Part shown: piece after piece, positions 14,137 to 20,435 of the stretch
Layout of the letters: each line of letters begins with the position of its first letter
Numbering within the stretch: position 1 is the stretch's first letter
Assembly (NCBI GenBank): GCA_050872805.1
Contig: JBNMHN010000010.1
Span: 1 to 21,061, forward strand
Source: CAKVOD01 sp050872805
GTDB taxonomy: Bacteria; Bacillota; Clostridia; Christensenellales; UBA1242
Reading direction: 5' to 3'
DNA: 21,061 bases
Notes under the pieces: generated by a model
Databases searched by the model: none
Told to the model about the DNA's origin: nothing
The model's input: the letters and a program-made list of their open reading frames with translations, nothing else
Translations under genes and position numbers: made by a program

Positions 14137-16161
14137 TTATAGTGTTACGTTAATTTCACATTGAATAAAGTGAATAACATATTCATTTCTTTGAGTTGAA
14201 AAATATGAATATACTTCATTGTACAAATTGGACAAATAGACATCGCTACCACTAGTAATTTTAATCTGCAAACTATATTTATGTGGAAGTTCATCCGTTA
14301 GGCTTCCAGTTTTTATAAAATTACTAGGCAATACATATAATACGGACATGGTTACCCCCGAAGCGCTACCCATATGCCCAGCAATAGAATCAAGCATATA
14401 TTGTGTATCACCATCATATAGATACACATCAATACTTGCAGTTTTATCTACAAATAATTTATTATAGTTATCTGTAGTAAAAGAAATAGATAAACAATCT
14501 TTATCGTCAAAGTTTAAAGATATGAGTGAATTGGAAGATAACTCGATATCAGGTTCAACATTCATACCACAGTTAAACAACTGTATGCGATTTTGTACAT
14601 CTACTGTAAATTTGCCAGTAGTTGATGCAAATGTCAAGCCATCCGACAATATTGTATATTCGATTTCGCCAATAGGAAGCAATAGTGAGTACTTTTTGTC
14701 AAAATATTCGTTTTTATTCCAAGTAACTGATTGACCGCTTGAAAGCGTGATTGTTACAGGTGTATGCGCCAAATTGATTGTGTTAAAATCAATTGTACCA
14801 ACGGCATTAAGCCCTAGGTATGCAACAACTGCTCCATTTTCGTATGTGTAGTCAAATGATAGCGTTTGTGCTTTATCACTTGTTGTAACTGTTCCAGCAA
14901 AAGAAGCAAAGCACAAATATGATGATGTTATGCTATATGTATACTTTGTATTGACGTTAAGCACAACGTTTTGACTCGTTATGACATCGTCCACACTATC
15001 GAATATAACTTGTGCAGTGCTTTTGTCTGCTTTGAAATTTATTGTTACAGGGTTAGTAGCAAAGTCTACACCAGTTAAAGAAGCGCCCGTTGAGTTAATA
15101 AGTTTTACGGTTGTTAACATCCTTATTACCTTTGGCGGGGTAACCTTTGGAAAGTTTGTTTCGCTTTCTACAGTTGACTTATCGGGCTTTGTCATAGGTT
15201 TATATGGAGTACCAACATAACTGTAGCGCACATCAACAAACTTGTTAACATTGTAAAACCTAAAGTAATCAATACCAAGTTCAGCTTTTTTAGAGTCAGA
15301 CACAGGATAATTTTTTTGCAAGTCTGTTGGTATCATTTTCGCAAACAAATCGGTTACATCTGCTATTGCGCTTGTAGATGCGTGCTCACTCACTTTGCTT
15401 TCAGGCAAGCAGTCCCACAAATATGAGGTATAACGTTTAAAATTTTGCAATTGATTATCTTTAGTGTTTGACTGCAAAATCATTCCCCAACCAAATATGT
15501 TGGTAAAATACTTTTCAATAATTTCACCGACTGCAGTACCAACAATTTCGGCGCATTTCTTTTGCTCTTTTTTACTCGGTCCGGTAAAGTAACGGCTATT
15601 GTCGTAATTCTTCCAATAGTAGCAATGAGTATCAGTTATAGATGCAACATTTTGATATTCATAAAGTTTATAAATATATTTTGATTGCGATGTTGTCACA
15701 AGTTTTGGCATTGTAGTAAAATCTACATCCAAAGTAACGCCGTCAAAATTATAGCCTTTTTTAGTTTCGAGGGAAGCATTTGCGACGCCGTCTAGCATTA
15801 ACCCATTATCCGTTTTGCGGAAAAACAAGTTTGGATATTCCGTTTTGACTTTACCATTTACTTCAGTTTTTAATACATAGTAAATAGTTACGCCGAGTGA
15901 ATTTTCTTGATAATACATCGTATTAACTTCATCACTCAATTTAGGGGCAGTAGGTTCGGCGGTTTCTTTTTTAATTTGTGGGTCTAATACGCCGCCATTT
16001 GTTTTGCCAGATAGCCCGTCATTGATTGCGTCCATTCCGATTTCGGCGGATGATTTACCCGACTTGTCAATATAATCTTTTGCAGTTGTAAAGGTAAACG
16101 CAAATATTAAGCCAAGCAATGCTATCACTACTGCCCAAATTAGCACTTTTTTTATTTCCAT
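14137..16161 (-). CDS. Large anchored adhesin-like protein, pIII position
   Basis: A 674-residue protein starting at ATG 16161, chosen because AAAGGAGTAAAA precedes it; the longer frame to 16191 overlaps the previous gene. Residues 6-25 form a membrane helix (VLIWAVVIALLGLIFAFTF); everything after is predicted outside. Residues about 150-330 look globular. From about 350 there are beta-rich repeats of roughly 85 residues (compare NPVTINFKADKSTAQVIF with TPVTITLSSGQSVTW), typical of adhesive stalks. There is no C-terminal anchor, unlike M13 pIII. Size and place just upstream of the morphogenesis genes suggest the host-recognition protein at the virion tip. Low similarity to known proteins is expected for such genes. 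Confidence 0.65.
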   Translation of the reverse strand: MEIKKVLIWAVVIALLGLIFAFTFTTAKDYIDKSGKSSAEIGMDAINDGLSGKTNGGVLDPQIKKETAEPTAPKLSDEVNTMYYQENSLGVTIYYVLKTEVNGKVKTEYPNLFFRKTDNGLMLDGVANASLETKKGYNFDGVTLDVDFTTMPKLVTTSQSKYIYKLYEYQNVASITDTHCYYWKNYDNSRYFTGPSKKEQKKCAEIVGTAVGEIIEKYFTNIFGWGMILQSNTKDNQLQNFKRYTSYLWDCLPESKVSEHASTSAIADVTDLFAKMIPTDLQKNYPVSDSKKAELGIDYFRFYNVNKFVDVRYSYVGTPYKPMTKPDKSTVESETNFPKVTPPKVIRMLTTVKLINSTGASLTGVDFATNPVTINFKADKSTAQVIFDSVDDVITSQNVVLNVNTKYTYSITSSYLCFASFAGTVTTSDKAQTLSFDYTYENGAVVAYLGLNAVGTIDFNTINLAHTPVTITLSSGQSVTWNKNEYFDKKYSLLLPIGEIEYTILSDGLTFASTTGKFTVDVQNRIQLFNCGMNVEPDIELSSNSLISLNFDDKDCLSISFTTDNYNKLFVDKTASIDVYLYDGDTQYMLDSIAGHMGSASGVTMSVLYVLPSNFIKTGSLTDELPHKYSLQIKITSGSDVYLSNLYNEVYSYFSTQRNEYVIHFIQCEINVTL

Positions 16162-16171
16162 TTTTACTCCT

Positions 16172-16366
16172 TTATAGATTTTGTGGGGCAATCATTTGTA
16201 TGTTAGATAGTATCGGCGTTACCCCATACCAATCGACTATCTTGCCTAGCCATCGGGTTGCCGTGGCTAGAATGTCAAAAAAGGATGATAACAAGTTAAA
16301 CACTATGCCACCAAATAATAGGTACAATGCAATTATTGCTACTATGGTCAATATTAGTTTTACCAT
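16172..16366 (-). CDS. 64-residue one-helix membrane protein, coat-protein candidate
   Basis: Starts at ATG 16366 with GGGGAG upstream; the ATG overlaps the stop of the previous gene (TAATG), so translation is coupled. The sequence has an N-terminal hydrophobic helix (about residues 3-26, VKLILTIVAIIALYLLFGG) and an amphipathic second half with aromatic residues. Length and design fit filamentous-phage coat proteins (major coat or pVI type), which sit in the membrane before assembly. It is followed ten bases later by the adhesin-like gene. Whether it is the major or a minor coat protein cannot be told. Confidence 0.6.
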   Translation of the reverse strand: MVKLILTIVAIIALYLLFGGIVFNLLSSFFDILATATRWLGKIVDWYGVTPILSNIQMIAPQNL

Positions 16367-16686
16367 TAATAACTCCCCTTGTCTATGTACTGTCCGTCCA
16401 TTAGATAGCACTTGTTGCTTGACTTGTGCTTGTCATAGAACGCCATTACTCGATTTTTAGTGTTTGTTGGTATTGTGTTTAAGTCCTGCAGAAACGAACG
16501 TTTATTTGCGCCAATTTTGCGATCCTTTGTGTTTTTGAACACAAACGGCACGTCTTTTGAGACTACACCAAACACACCCTTTTTTAGTTTCTTTGTACGT
16601 TTGTCGTATGCAGCACTGCTACTAACGGCATACAAATTGTTTAGATTTTGTTTTTTCCTTTGATAATTTCGTTTTTTTTCTGTCAT
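16366..16686 (-). CDS. Basic 106-residue prophage protein of unknown function
   Basis: Very basic N-terminus (MTEKKRNYQRKKQ) and many Lys/Arg throughout; no membrane segment and no recognised domain. GGAGGTG lies upstream of the ATG. It overlaps the coat-candidate gene by one base. It could bind phage DNA or RNA, but this rests on charge only. Upstream lies the region carrying the plus-strand RNA. Confidence 0.6.
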   Translation of the reverse strand: MTEKKRNYQRKKQNLNNLYAVSSSAAYDKRTKKLKKGVFGVVSKDVPFVFKNTKDRKIGANKRSFLQDLNTIPTNTKNRVMAFYDKHKSSNKCYLMDGQYIDKGSY

Positions 16687-16691
16687 ATCAC

Positions 16692-16720
16692 TTTACACCT
16701 CCATATTTTTATGATATACT
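16692..16720 (+). promoter_or_regulatory. Plus-strand promoter inside the prophage
   Basis: TTTACA (16692-16697), 17 bases, TATACT (16715-16720). It faces against the structural operon and would start the predicted RNA near 16727. Confidence 0.5.
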
Positions 16721-16726
16721 TACTTT

Positions 16727-16854
16727 GCATCCGTTGGGGTCACAAACGACCAAAGGAACAAGTACGTCTGTAGTTCCCGAGCGGAGTAAGTTAGGGTGCT
16801 GAAATATCGGCTGTGAGGCTCCGCAAGGTGTTGCATAATACAACACCTTTTTTT
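16727..16854 (+). ncRNA. Predicted counter-transcribed small RNA, about 128 nt
   Basis: It has its own promoter (16692-16720) and ends in a strong plus-strand terminator. Internal pairings are GGTC/GACC, GGAAC/GTTCC (16755-16759, 16773-16777) and GCGGAG/CTCCGC (16781-16786, 16819-16824). It contains no credible coding sequence. It is antisense to the leader between the ssDNA-binding gene and the basic-protein gene, so it may control that junction or phage copy number. Confidence 0.5.
16825..16854 (+). terminator. Plus-strand rho-independent terminator
   Basis: A 9-bp stem AAGGTGTTG with CAACACCTT (16825-16833, 16841-16849), a 7-base loop and a T7 run. The minus strand has no T-run, so the signal is plus-strand specific and supports a plus-strand transcript here. 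Confidence 0.75.
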
Positions 16855-16869
16855 GTTGCCTCATAGAGG

Positions 16870-17223
16870 TTATTTGCTCAATGTTTTTGGCATTGGAAGT
16901 TGGCTATCAAACAACTTTTCGAAGGCAAGGCAACATTTTTGCGCCGTGCTGCTCAAGTCGTCCAGTGATACATAACATTTGACGACGTCACCTAGTCGCA
17001 ACGCGTCTAGCGCTGTATCTAGTTCTGCAGGTACTGAGAGGCGCACAACCTCACCAGAGCCATAGCGGTTAATTTCCGCTACTTCGATATAGTCGAATTC
17101 GCCGCCACTCTTCCAAGTGCCTTTGCGGTGACTGATAAATAATTTCGTGAACGGAAATGCGTTCTGCATTGCCATTTCTTCTGCTAGTGTTAGTCTTGTT
17201 TCTTTGTTAATCTCATTTGCCAT
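16870..17223 (-). CDS. Putative phage ssDNA-binding protein
   Basis: A 117-residue soluble protein. A central region with short beta strands (LFISHRKGTWK, FDYIEVAEI, VVRLSVPAEL, DVVKCYVSL) is compatible with an OB-fold. Filamentous phages encode a protein of about 90-120 residues (pV) at this place, ahead of the coat genes, that coats the single-stranded genome. Assignment rests on size, predicted fold and gene order, not on a diagnostic motif. AAGGAGA precedes the ATG, and the start overlaps the end of the 41-residue ORF by 11 bases. Confidence 0.5.
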   Translation of the reverse strand: MANEINKETRLTLAEEMAMQNAFPFTKLFISHRKGTWKSGGEFDYIEVAEINRYGSGEVVRLSVPAELDTALDALRLGDVVKCYVSLDDLSSTAQKCCLAFEKLFDSQLPMPKTLSK

Positions 17224-17338
17224 AGTTCATTATCTCCTTATAATTGCTGTTTGTTATAATTTGTTTGTCGTTGTACTCTTTACTTGTGCAGAGTCCTAAT
17301 TTTTTTAGTGCGTTAAGTTTTTGCATTTTCAGTTCCAT
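17213..17338 (-). CDS. 41-residue ORF upstream of the ssDNA-binding gene
   Basis: ATG at 17338 preceded by AAAGGAGATTGAGAAA. It encodes a charged helical peptide (MELKMQKLNALKKLGLCTSK...) that ends inside the next gene, an arrangement typical of phage translational coupling. Function unknown. Confidence 0.5.
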   Translation of the reverse strand: MELKMQKLNALKKLGLCTSKEYNDKQIITNSNYKEIMNYGK

Positions 17339-17382
17339 TTTCTCAATCTCCTTTCTTTAGAACAATGATTTTTTCTTTCTCG

Positions 17383-17502
17383 TTAAACATTGATTACGAT
17401 TGTTTTTCCGCTTGTCCCGCTTCTTTTGCGCGTTATTGCACTTTTTCTACGGGTTGTGCCACTTCTTGACCGTGTACGCGTTCTTGACCTACTGTATGCC
17501 AC
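17383..17502 (-). CDS. Protamine-like Arg/Ser/Thr-rich 39-residue protein
   Basis: A GTG start at 17502 preceded by AAAGGAGGTGAAAC, a near-perfect ribosome binding site. The product begins MAYSRSRTRTRSRSGTTRRK; almost one third of residues are Arg or Lys, with Ser/Thr between, and it ends TIVINV. Such composition is seen in protamines and in small DNA-condensing virion proteins (for example J of microviruses). It lies between two other tiny ORFs upstream of the putative ssDNA-binding gene. A role in binding or packaging the genome is plausible but inferred. Confidence 0.6.
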   Translation of the reverse strand: MAYSRSRTRTRSRSGTTRRKSAITRKRSGTSGKTIVINV

Positions 17503-17566
17503 GTTTCACCTCCTTTGAAAAAAAGAGGAAATACCACGGGCTAAAAGTTAAAATGTGTTGAACCAT
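17489..17566 (-). CDS. 25-residue ORF overlapping the protamine-like gene
   Basis: ATG at 17566 with AAAAAGGAGGAATAC directly upstream. The peptide (MVQHILTFSPWYFLFFSKEV...) has a short hydrophobic aromatic core. It overlaps the GTG start of the next ORF by 14 bases. It could be a leader peptide for coupled translation or a tiny virion protein comparable in size to M13 pVII or pIX. Confidence 0.4.
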   Translation of the reverse strand: MVQHILTFSPWYFLFFSKEVKRGIQ

Positions 17567-17626
17567 GTATTCCTCCTTTTTAGTTATTAAGCGTAATTTA
17601 TCCGCGGTGCGCTCAGCCCGCAAATA

Positions 17627-18397
17627 TCATTTGACTACCTTGAGTCGTTTTTTTGTTGTGCTTATCTTGAGTCCAAACTCCTTGACAAGCAAGTTTTTGA
17701 CACAGTGCAAGTTTGCAACTACAATGTCCTTGAGTTCGTCGGGCTTTGCTTCCGCAAAGTCCATACCGTTAAACAAGTTGATATACGCAACGATTGCGTC
17801 GTATGTTTCGTGACGTTCTGCAAAGTCAGGTGTTGGGGCTTGTTGTTCTTCGTCGTCCTTGTCGATTGCCTCTTCTAACTTGTTGCTGTTCTTTGTGCTT
17901 TTGAACGCTTTGACCCATTCCCGCAACTGCTTGACTGTCATATTTGGGTTAATGTCATTGCGGTCAAACGCATTCGACAAATCGTCTATTGATATTGACA
18001 GCAACTCAAATAATTTCGATAACGTCATATCTCGAAATTCGGGCAATATCCAAGAAAACGTTTTTTCAGTGCTCGCGCCGACGTCGGCGAAGGACTCTTC
18101 GATTATAAAACGTTCGTACGTTAGATATAGTTTTTGTATTGTTCGCTCACTAAGTCCTAAGTAGTTTGCGTAAAACTCAATCGCGCCAATACGCGTATCG
18201 TCTTTTGCATATACGCCAGAACTGCGCACGCAAACAAATTGAGTAGAACAAAAGGCATTTGACGAAAATTGTATAAACCTTTGTAGGAACTCCAAGTCAA
18301 GCCGACTGCGCTTGAGTATAGTTTGTTTGAGATTGTCATATGCTTTTTGTCCGCGTTCATCACGGAACTCAAAATCCTTGCAGTATAGGTCATTCAT
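17627..18397 (-). CDS. Early prophage protein with a helix-turn-helix-like segment
   Basis: A 256-residue protein. The ATG at 18397 was chosen because it overlaps the stop of the previous gene (ATGAATGA) and follows GGGGGTG. A segment at about residues 75-105 (IGAIEFYANYLGLSERTIQKLY) looks like a helix-turn-helix. A Glu/Asp-rich linker follows near residue 185, and the C-terminus is basic (STTKKRLKVVK). It is the second gene of the lytic operon. A regulatory or replication role is likely, but no family is recognised. Confidence 0.6.
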   Translation of the reverse strand: MNDLYCKDFEFRDERGQKAYDNLKQTILKRSRLDLEFLQRFIQFSSNAFCSTQFVCVRSSGVYAKDDTRIGAIEFYANYLGLSERTIQKLYLTYERFIIEESFADVGASTEKTFSWILPEFRDMTLSKLFELLSISIDDLSNAFDRNDINPNMTVKQLREWVKAFKSTKNSNKLEEAIDKDDEEQQAPTPDFAERHETYDAIVAYINLFNGMDFAEAKPDELKDIVVANLHCVKNLLVKEFGLKISTTKKRLKVVK

Positions 18398-18689
18398 TGT
18401 CGACACCCCCAACGCTAAAACTGATACTACCAGTAAATTTTAATGACTCCAATATATACTTTTGTTGTTTACACTCACACTCGGGTCCATCCAACTCATC
18501 CCAGCCAAACGAAATAGTTATGCGGTCTAAAAGCGCATTCACTAAGCAAAATAATTCTTTTTGACTCAATTTGCTTAACTCATCCCAAAAATTACCACTG
18601 TCTAACTTTTGGTAGATTTTGCTTTGCTGCCGCTGCATACTTTCTATGCGCTCAAATACTGTCATTTCTTCATTGTCTTTTTGTGTCAT
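18390..18689 (-). CDS. First gene of the prophage lytic operon, unknown function
   Basis: A 99-residue acidic protein (MTQKDNEEMTVFERIESMQR...), with a helical N-terminal half containing coiled-coil-like spacing and a CEC motif in the second half. The start at 18689 is fixed by AAGGAGGTACCGACA; the frame extends further upstream, but that part is the operator and promoter region. It overlaps the next gene by eight bases. Confidence 0.6.
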   Translation of the reverse strand: MTQKDNEEMTVFERIESMQRQQSKIYQKLDSGNFWDELSKLSQKELFCLVNALLDRITISFGWDELDGPECECKQQKYILESLKFTGSISFSVGGVDNE

Positions 18690-18714
18690 TGTCGGTACCT
18701 CCTTGTTTTTGTGT

Positions 18715-18790
18715 TTCGAATTATTTTCGAATAATTGTATTATATTCGAAAGTTTTTCGAAAGTCAAGCATTTTTCGAAAGTTTTTCGAA
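18715..18790. promoter_or_regulatory. Three 17-bp operators of the lysis/lysogeny switch
   Basis: Three copies of TTCGAA-N5-TTCGAA at 18715-18731, 18745-18761 and 18774-18790; the last two are identical. Their centres are 30 and 29 bp apart. The middle copy fills exactly the 17-bp spacer of the lytic promoter, so a bound repressor would block it. The right copy lies just upstream of the repressor's own promoter. This is the layout of a phage repressor control region. Confidence 0.75.
18739..18767 (-). promoter_or_regulatory. Lytic (early) promoter of the prophage
   Basis: On the minus strand TTGACT (18767-18762), 17 bases, TATAAT (18744-18739). It drives the genes from 18689 leftward; no terminator with a clear T-run on that strand is seen until after the integrase. 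Confidence 0.8.
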
Positions 18791-18794
18791 AAAA

Positions 18795-18823
18795 TACAAA
18801 AAAATTCAATTTTATGTTAAAAT
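18795..18823 (+). promoter_or_regulatory. Repressor promoter, giving a leaderless transcript
   Basis: TACAAA (weak -35, 18795-18800), 17 bases, TAAAAT (18818-18823). The ATG of the repressor follows after only seven bases and has no ribosome binding site. The weak -35 next to an operator suggests help from bound repressor. Confidence 0.45.
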
Positions 18824-18830
18824 GTAAGCT

Positions 18831-19112
18831 ATGAATATAAAAGAATTAATCAAATACTATCGAAAACAAATGAAACTGACACAAGCCGCATTGGCAGAAA
18901 AAGTTGGCACAACACACGATACAGTCTCATTGTGGGAATTAGGCAAATCAAAACCTGATTATGACACACTGCAAAAATTATGCATCATATTCAATATATC
19001 AGGAGATGAAGTTCTAGACATCGAGACTGAAAGCCAACGTAATCAAGTAAATGTCAATCGTTCTTTCAACTCCTACAATGTTAGCGGCAATAACAATAAA
19101 ATTACTTTTTGA
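18831..19112 (+). CDS. XRE-family (HTH_3) phage repressor
   Basis: A 93-residue DNA-binding protein. Residues 5-58 form a typical Cro/C1-type helix-turn-helix (LIKYYRKQMKLTQAALAEKVGTT..., with SLWELGKSKPD as the end of the recognition region), followed by a short Asn-rich tail that may mediate dimer formation. It is divergent from the lytic operon with three operators between, so it should repress early transcription and maintain lysogeny. It has no protease-type C-terminal domain, so induction is probably not by RecA-driven self-cleavage. The start lacks a ribosome binding site and appears leaderless, as for lambda cI. Confidence 0.8.
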   Translation: MNIKELIKYYRKQMKLTQAALAEKVGTTHDTVSLWELGKSKPDYDTLQKLCIIFNISGDEVLDIETESQRNQVNVNRSFNSYNVSGNNNKITF

Positions 19113-19121
19113 GGTGTACAA

Positions 19122-19940
19122 ATGACTAAAAATGAAGTTTTGGTCAACGGGCTAAATATCACTTATAAGAAAATCAACAAAGAAGATTATATTTCTTTGA
19201 CAGACATTGCGCGTTATGCAAATCCAACAGAGCCCAAAGTCCCAATTCAAACTTGGATGAGAAATAAAGATGTTATTTCTTATTTAGGATTGTGGGAAAA
19301 TTTAAACAATTCAAATTTCAAAGGTCGCGAATTTACGACCTTTGAGAACAAAGCGGGTAAAAATAGTTTTTATTTATCTCCAGAAAAATGGATTAAAGAA
19401 ACCAACGCGATAGGCATTATTGTGAAACGTGGCAATAATGGCGGTACTTTTGCTCATAGAGATATTGCTTTTGAATTTGCAAGTTGGTTAAGTCCTGAAT
19501 TTAAATTATATTTAATAACTGAATTTCAGCGCCTAAAAGAAAAAGAGCAAGCACAGTTGCAATGGGATGCAAAGCGTGAACTTGCTAAACTTAACTACCA
19601 CATACATACTGACGCGATACAACGCAACATTATACCGACGCTAAATGACAACCAAATAAAGTTTGCATATGCAAGTGAAGCCGACTTATTGAATATGGCG
19701 CTATTTGGCAAAACTGCAAGTGATTGGCGCAAAGAAAACCCACAAGCCAAAGGCAATATACGCGACTACGCCACAATAGAACAATTACTAATTCTTGCGA
19801 ATATGGAAAGTTACAACGCTATATTGCTAGATAACAACGAAACGCAGAGCGAAAGGCTTGTAAAACTAAACCAAATGGCAAAGGTTCAAATGCAGTCTAT
19901 TATCAATCTAAACAACCCACTTTTACTTGATAATAAATAA
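19122..19940 (+). CDS. KilA-N domain protein
   Basis: A 272-residue protein with an N-terminal KilA-N DNA-binding domain, about residues 10-135. Family features include DYISLTDIARYANP, the PIQTWMRNKD loop, FYLSPEKWIKETNAIGI and GGTFAHRDIAFEFASWLSPEFKLYLI. The C-terminal half is helical with no nameable domain (AYASEADLLNMALFGKTASDW...). KilA-N proteins occur as phage antirepressors and as free-standing genes. It is nine bases after the repressor with GAGGTG before its ATG, so it is expressed in the lysogen. A role in immunity, superinfection control or host regulation is possible. It is the last gene before attR, where cargo genes are often found. Confidence 0.8.
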   Translation: MTKNEVLVNGLNITYKKINKEDYISLTDIARYANPTEPKVPIQTWMRNKDVISYLGLWENLNNSNFKGREFTTFENKAGKNSFYLSPEKWIKETNAIGIIVKRGNNGGTFAHRDIAFEFASWLSPEFKLYLITEFQRLKEKEQAQLQWDAKRELAKLNYHIHTDAIQRNIIPTLNDNQIKFAYASEADLLNMALFGKTASDWRKENPQAKGNIRDYATIEQLLILANMESYNAILLDNNETQSERLVKLNQMAKVQMQSIINLNNPLLLDNK

Positions 19941-19945
19941 AAAAA

Positions 19946-19971
19946 TTACTAATAACCTAGGTTATTAGTAA
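19946..19971. repeat. 26-bp perfect palindrome next to attR
   Basis: TTACTAATAACCT is followed directly by its reverse complement with no loop. It lies after the KilA-N stop. A T-run follows only on the minus strand, where no gene is known upstream. It could be a weak plus-strand terminator or a protein-binding site near attP. Confidence 0.6.
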
Positions 19972-19995
19972 AGGAAATCAATTATTGGGGCGCCC

Positions 19996-20218
19996 CTGTT
20001 AACCGATAGGTCGTAGGTTCAAATCCTACTCGAGGAGCCAAAACAACCCAGTATCATTTTTGGTACTGGGATTTTTGCTTCTATTGCTTATTTCTACCTC
20101 ACAATCACATTTGCGCGACTCGAGATAGGCACGCATTGCGTGAATAATCCTACTCGAGGAGCCAAAACAACCCGAAAGTCTAGTACTTTCGGGCTTTTTG
20201 CTTGTTTAGGGGCATTTT
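19996..20218 (+). repeat. attR: remnant of tRNA-Asn and its original flank
   Basis: Matches 9858-10080 over its full length. It begins in the anticodon loop (CTGTTAAC), so only the 3' part of the tRNA remains, and this copy is not functional. The palindrome GGGGCGCCCC (19987-19996) touches its left edge. This copy should be the host's pre-integration sequence. It contains two terminators (20047-20075 and 20171-20199) and the buried tRNA-end repeat at 20146-20173. Confidence 0.85.
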
Positions 20219-20316
20219 AGCCCATTTTAAATCAATATTACATAAGGGTCGAAGGGAAACACGATATCTAGTTCCAATTCAAATGCGGAATCGATATCCA
20301 CGAAAACATATAAGCG

Positions 20317-20357
20317 AAGACCACTATCCAATAAAACGGGGTAGTGGTCTTTTTTTA
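20317..20357 (+). terminator. Plus-strand terminator downstream of attR
   Basis: AAGACCACTATCC pairs with GGGTAGTGGTCTT (13 bp with one G-T pair), followed by seven Ts. No gene is visible between attR and this signal, so it may have belonged to a lost gene or serves read-through from the tRNA. Confidence 0.65.
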
Positions 20358-20377
20358 TTTGCACTGGCGAAGAACCA

Positions 20378-20406
20378 TTGAAAGAAGTTGTGAAATATGC
20401 TATAAT
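20378..20406 (+). promoter_or_regulatory. Promoter of the small membrane protein gene
   Basis: TTGAAA (20378-20383), 17 bases, TATAAT (20401-20406), 29 bases before the GTG start at 20436. Confidence 0.65.
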
Positions 20407-20435
20407 AATAAAAAAGAGTTGGTATTGCTTTAATT

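Larger units (their letters stand above)
9858..19995. mobile_element. Inovirus-like (filamentous phage) prophage, 10,138 bp
   Basis: It is bounded by attL and attR in tRNA-Asn. The contents are a tyrosine integrase, HUH rolling-circle Rep, Zot/pI-type ATPase, short one-helix membrane protein, large N-anchored pIII-like protein, putative ssDNA-binding protein, XRE repressor and KilA-N protein. Reading with the minus strand, the order ssDNA-binding, small proteins, adhesin, membrane protein, pI, intergenic hairpins, Rep parallels gV to gII of M13-type phages. Zot with Rep is the accepted hallmark pair for inoviruses. No secretin is present, as expected for a single-membrane host. The size fits filamentous phages. 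Confidence 0.85.

Noticed and set aside
16727..16812. Possible 22-codon TTG-start peptide inside the plus-strand RNA
   Set aside because: No ribosome binding site and no coding signature; the RNA features explain the region better.
18690..18809. N-terminal extension of the first lytic gene to 18809
   Set aside because: It would place coding sequence over the lytic promoter and operators; a strong ribosome binding site marks 18689 as the start.
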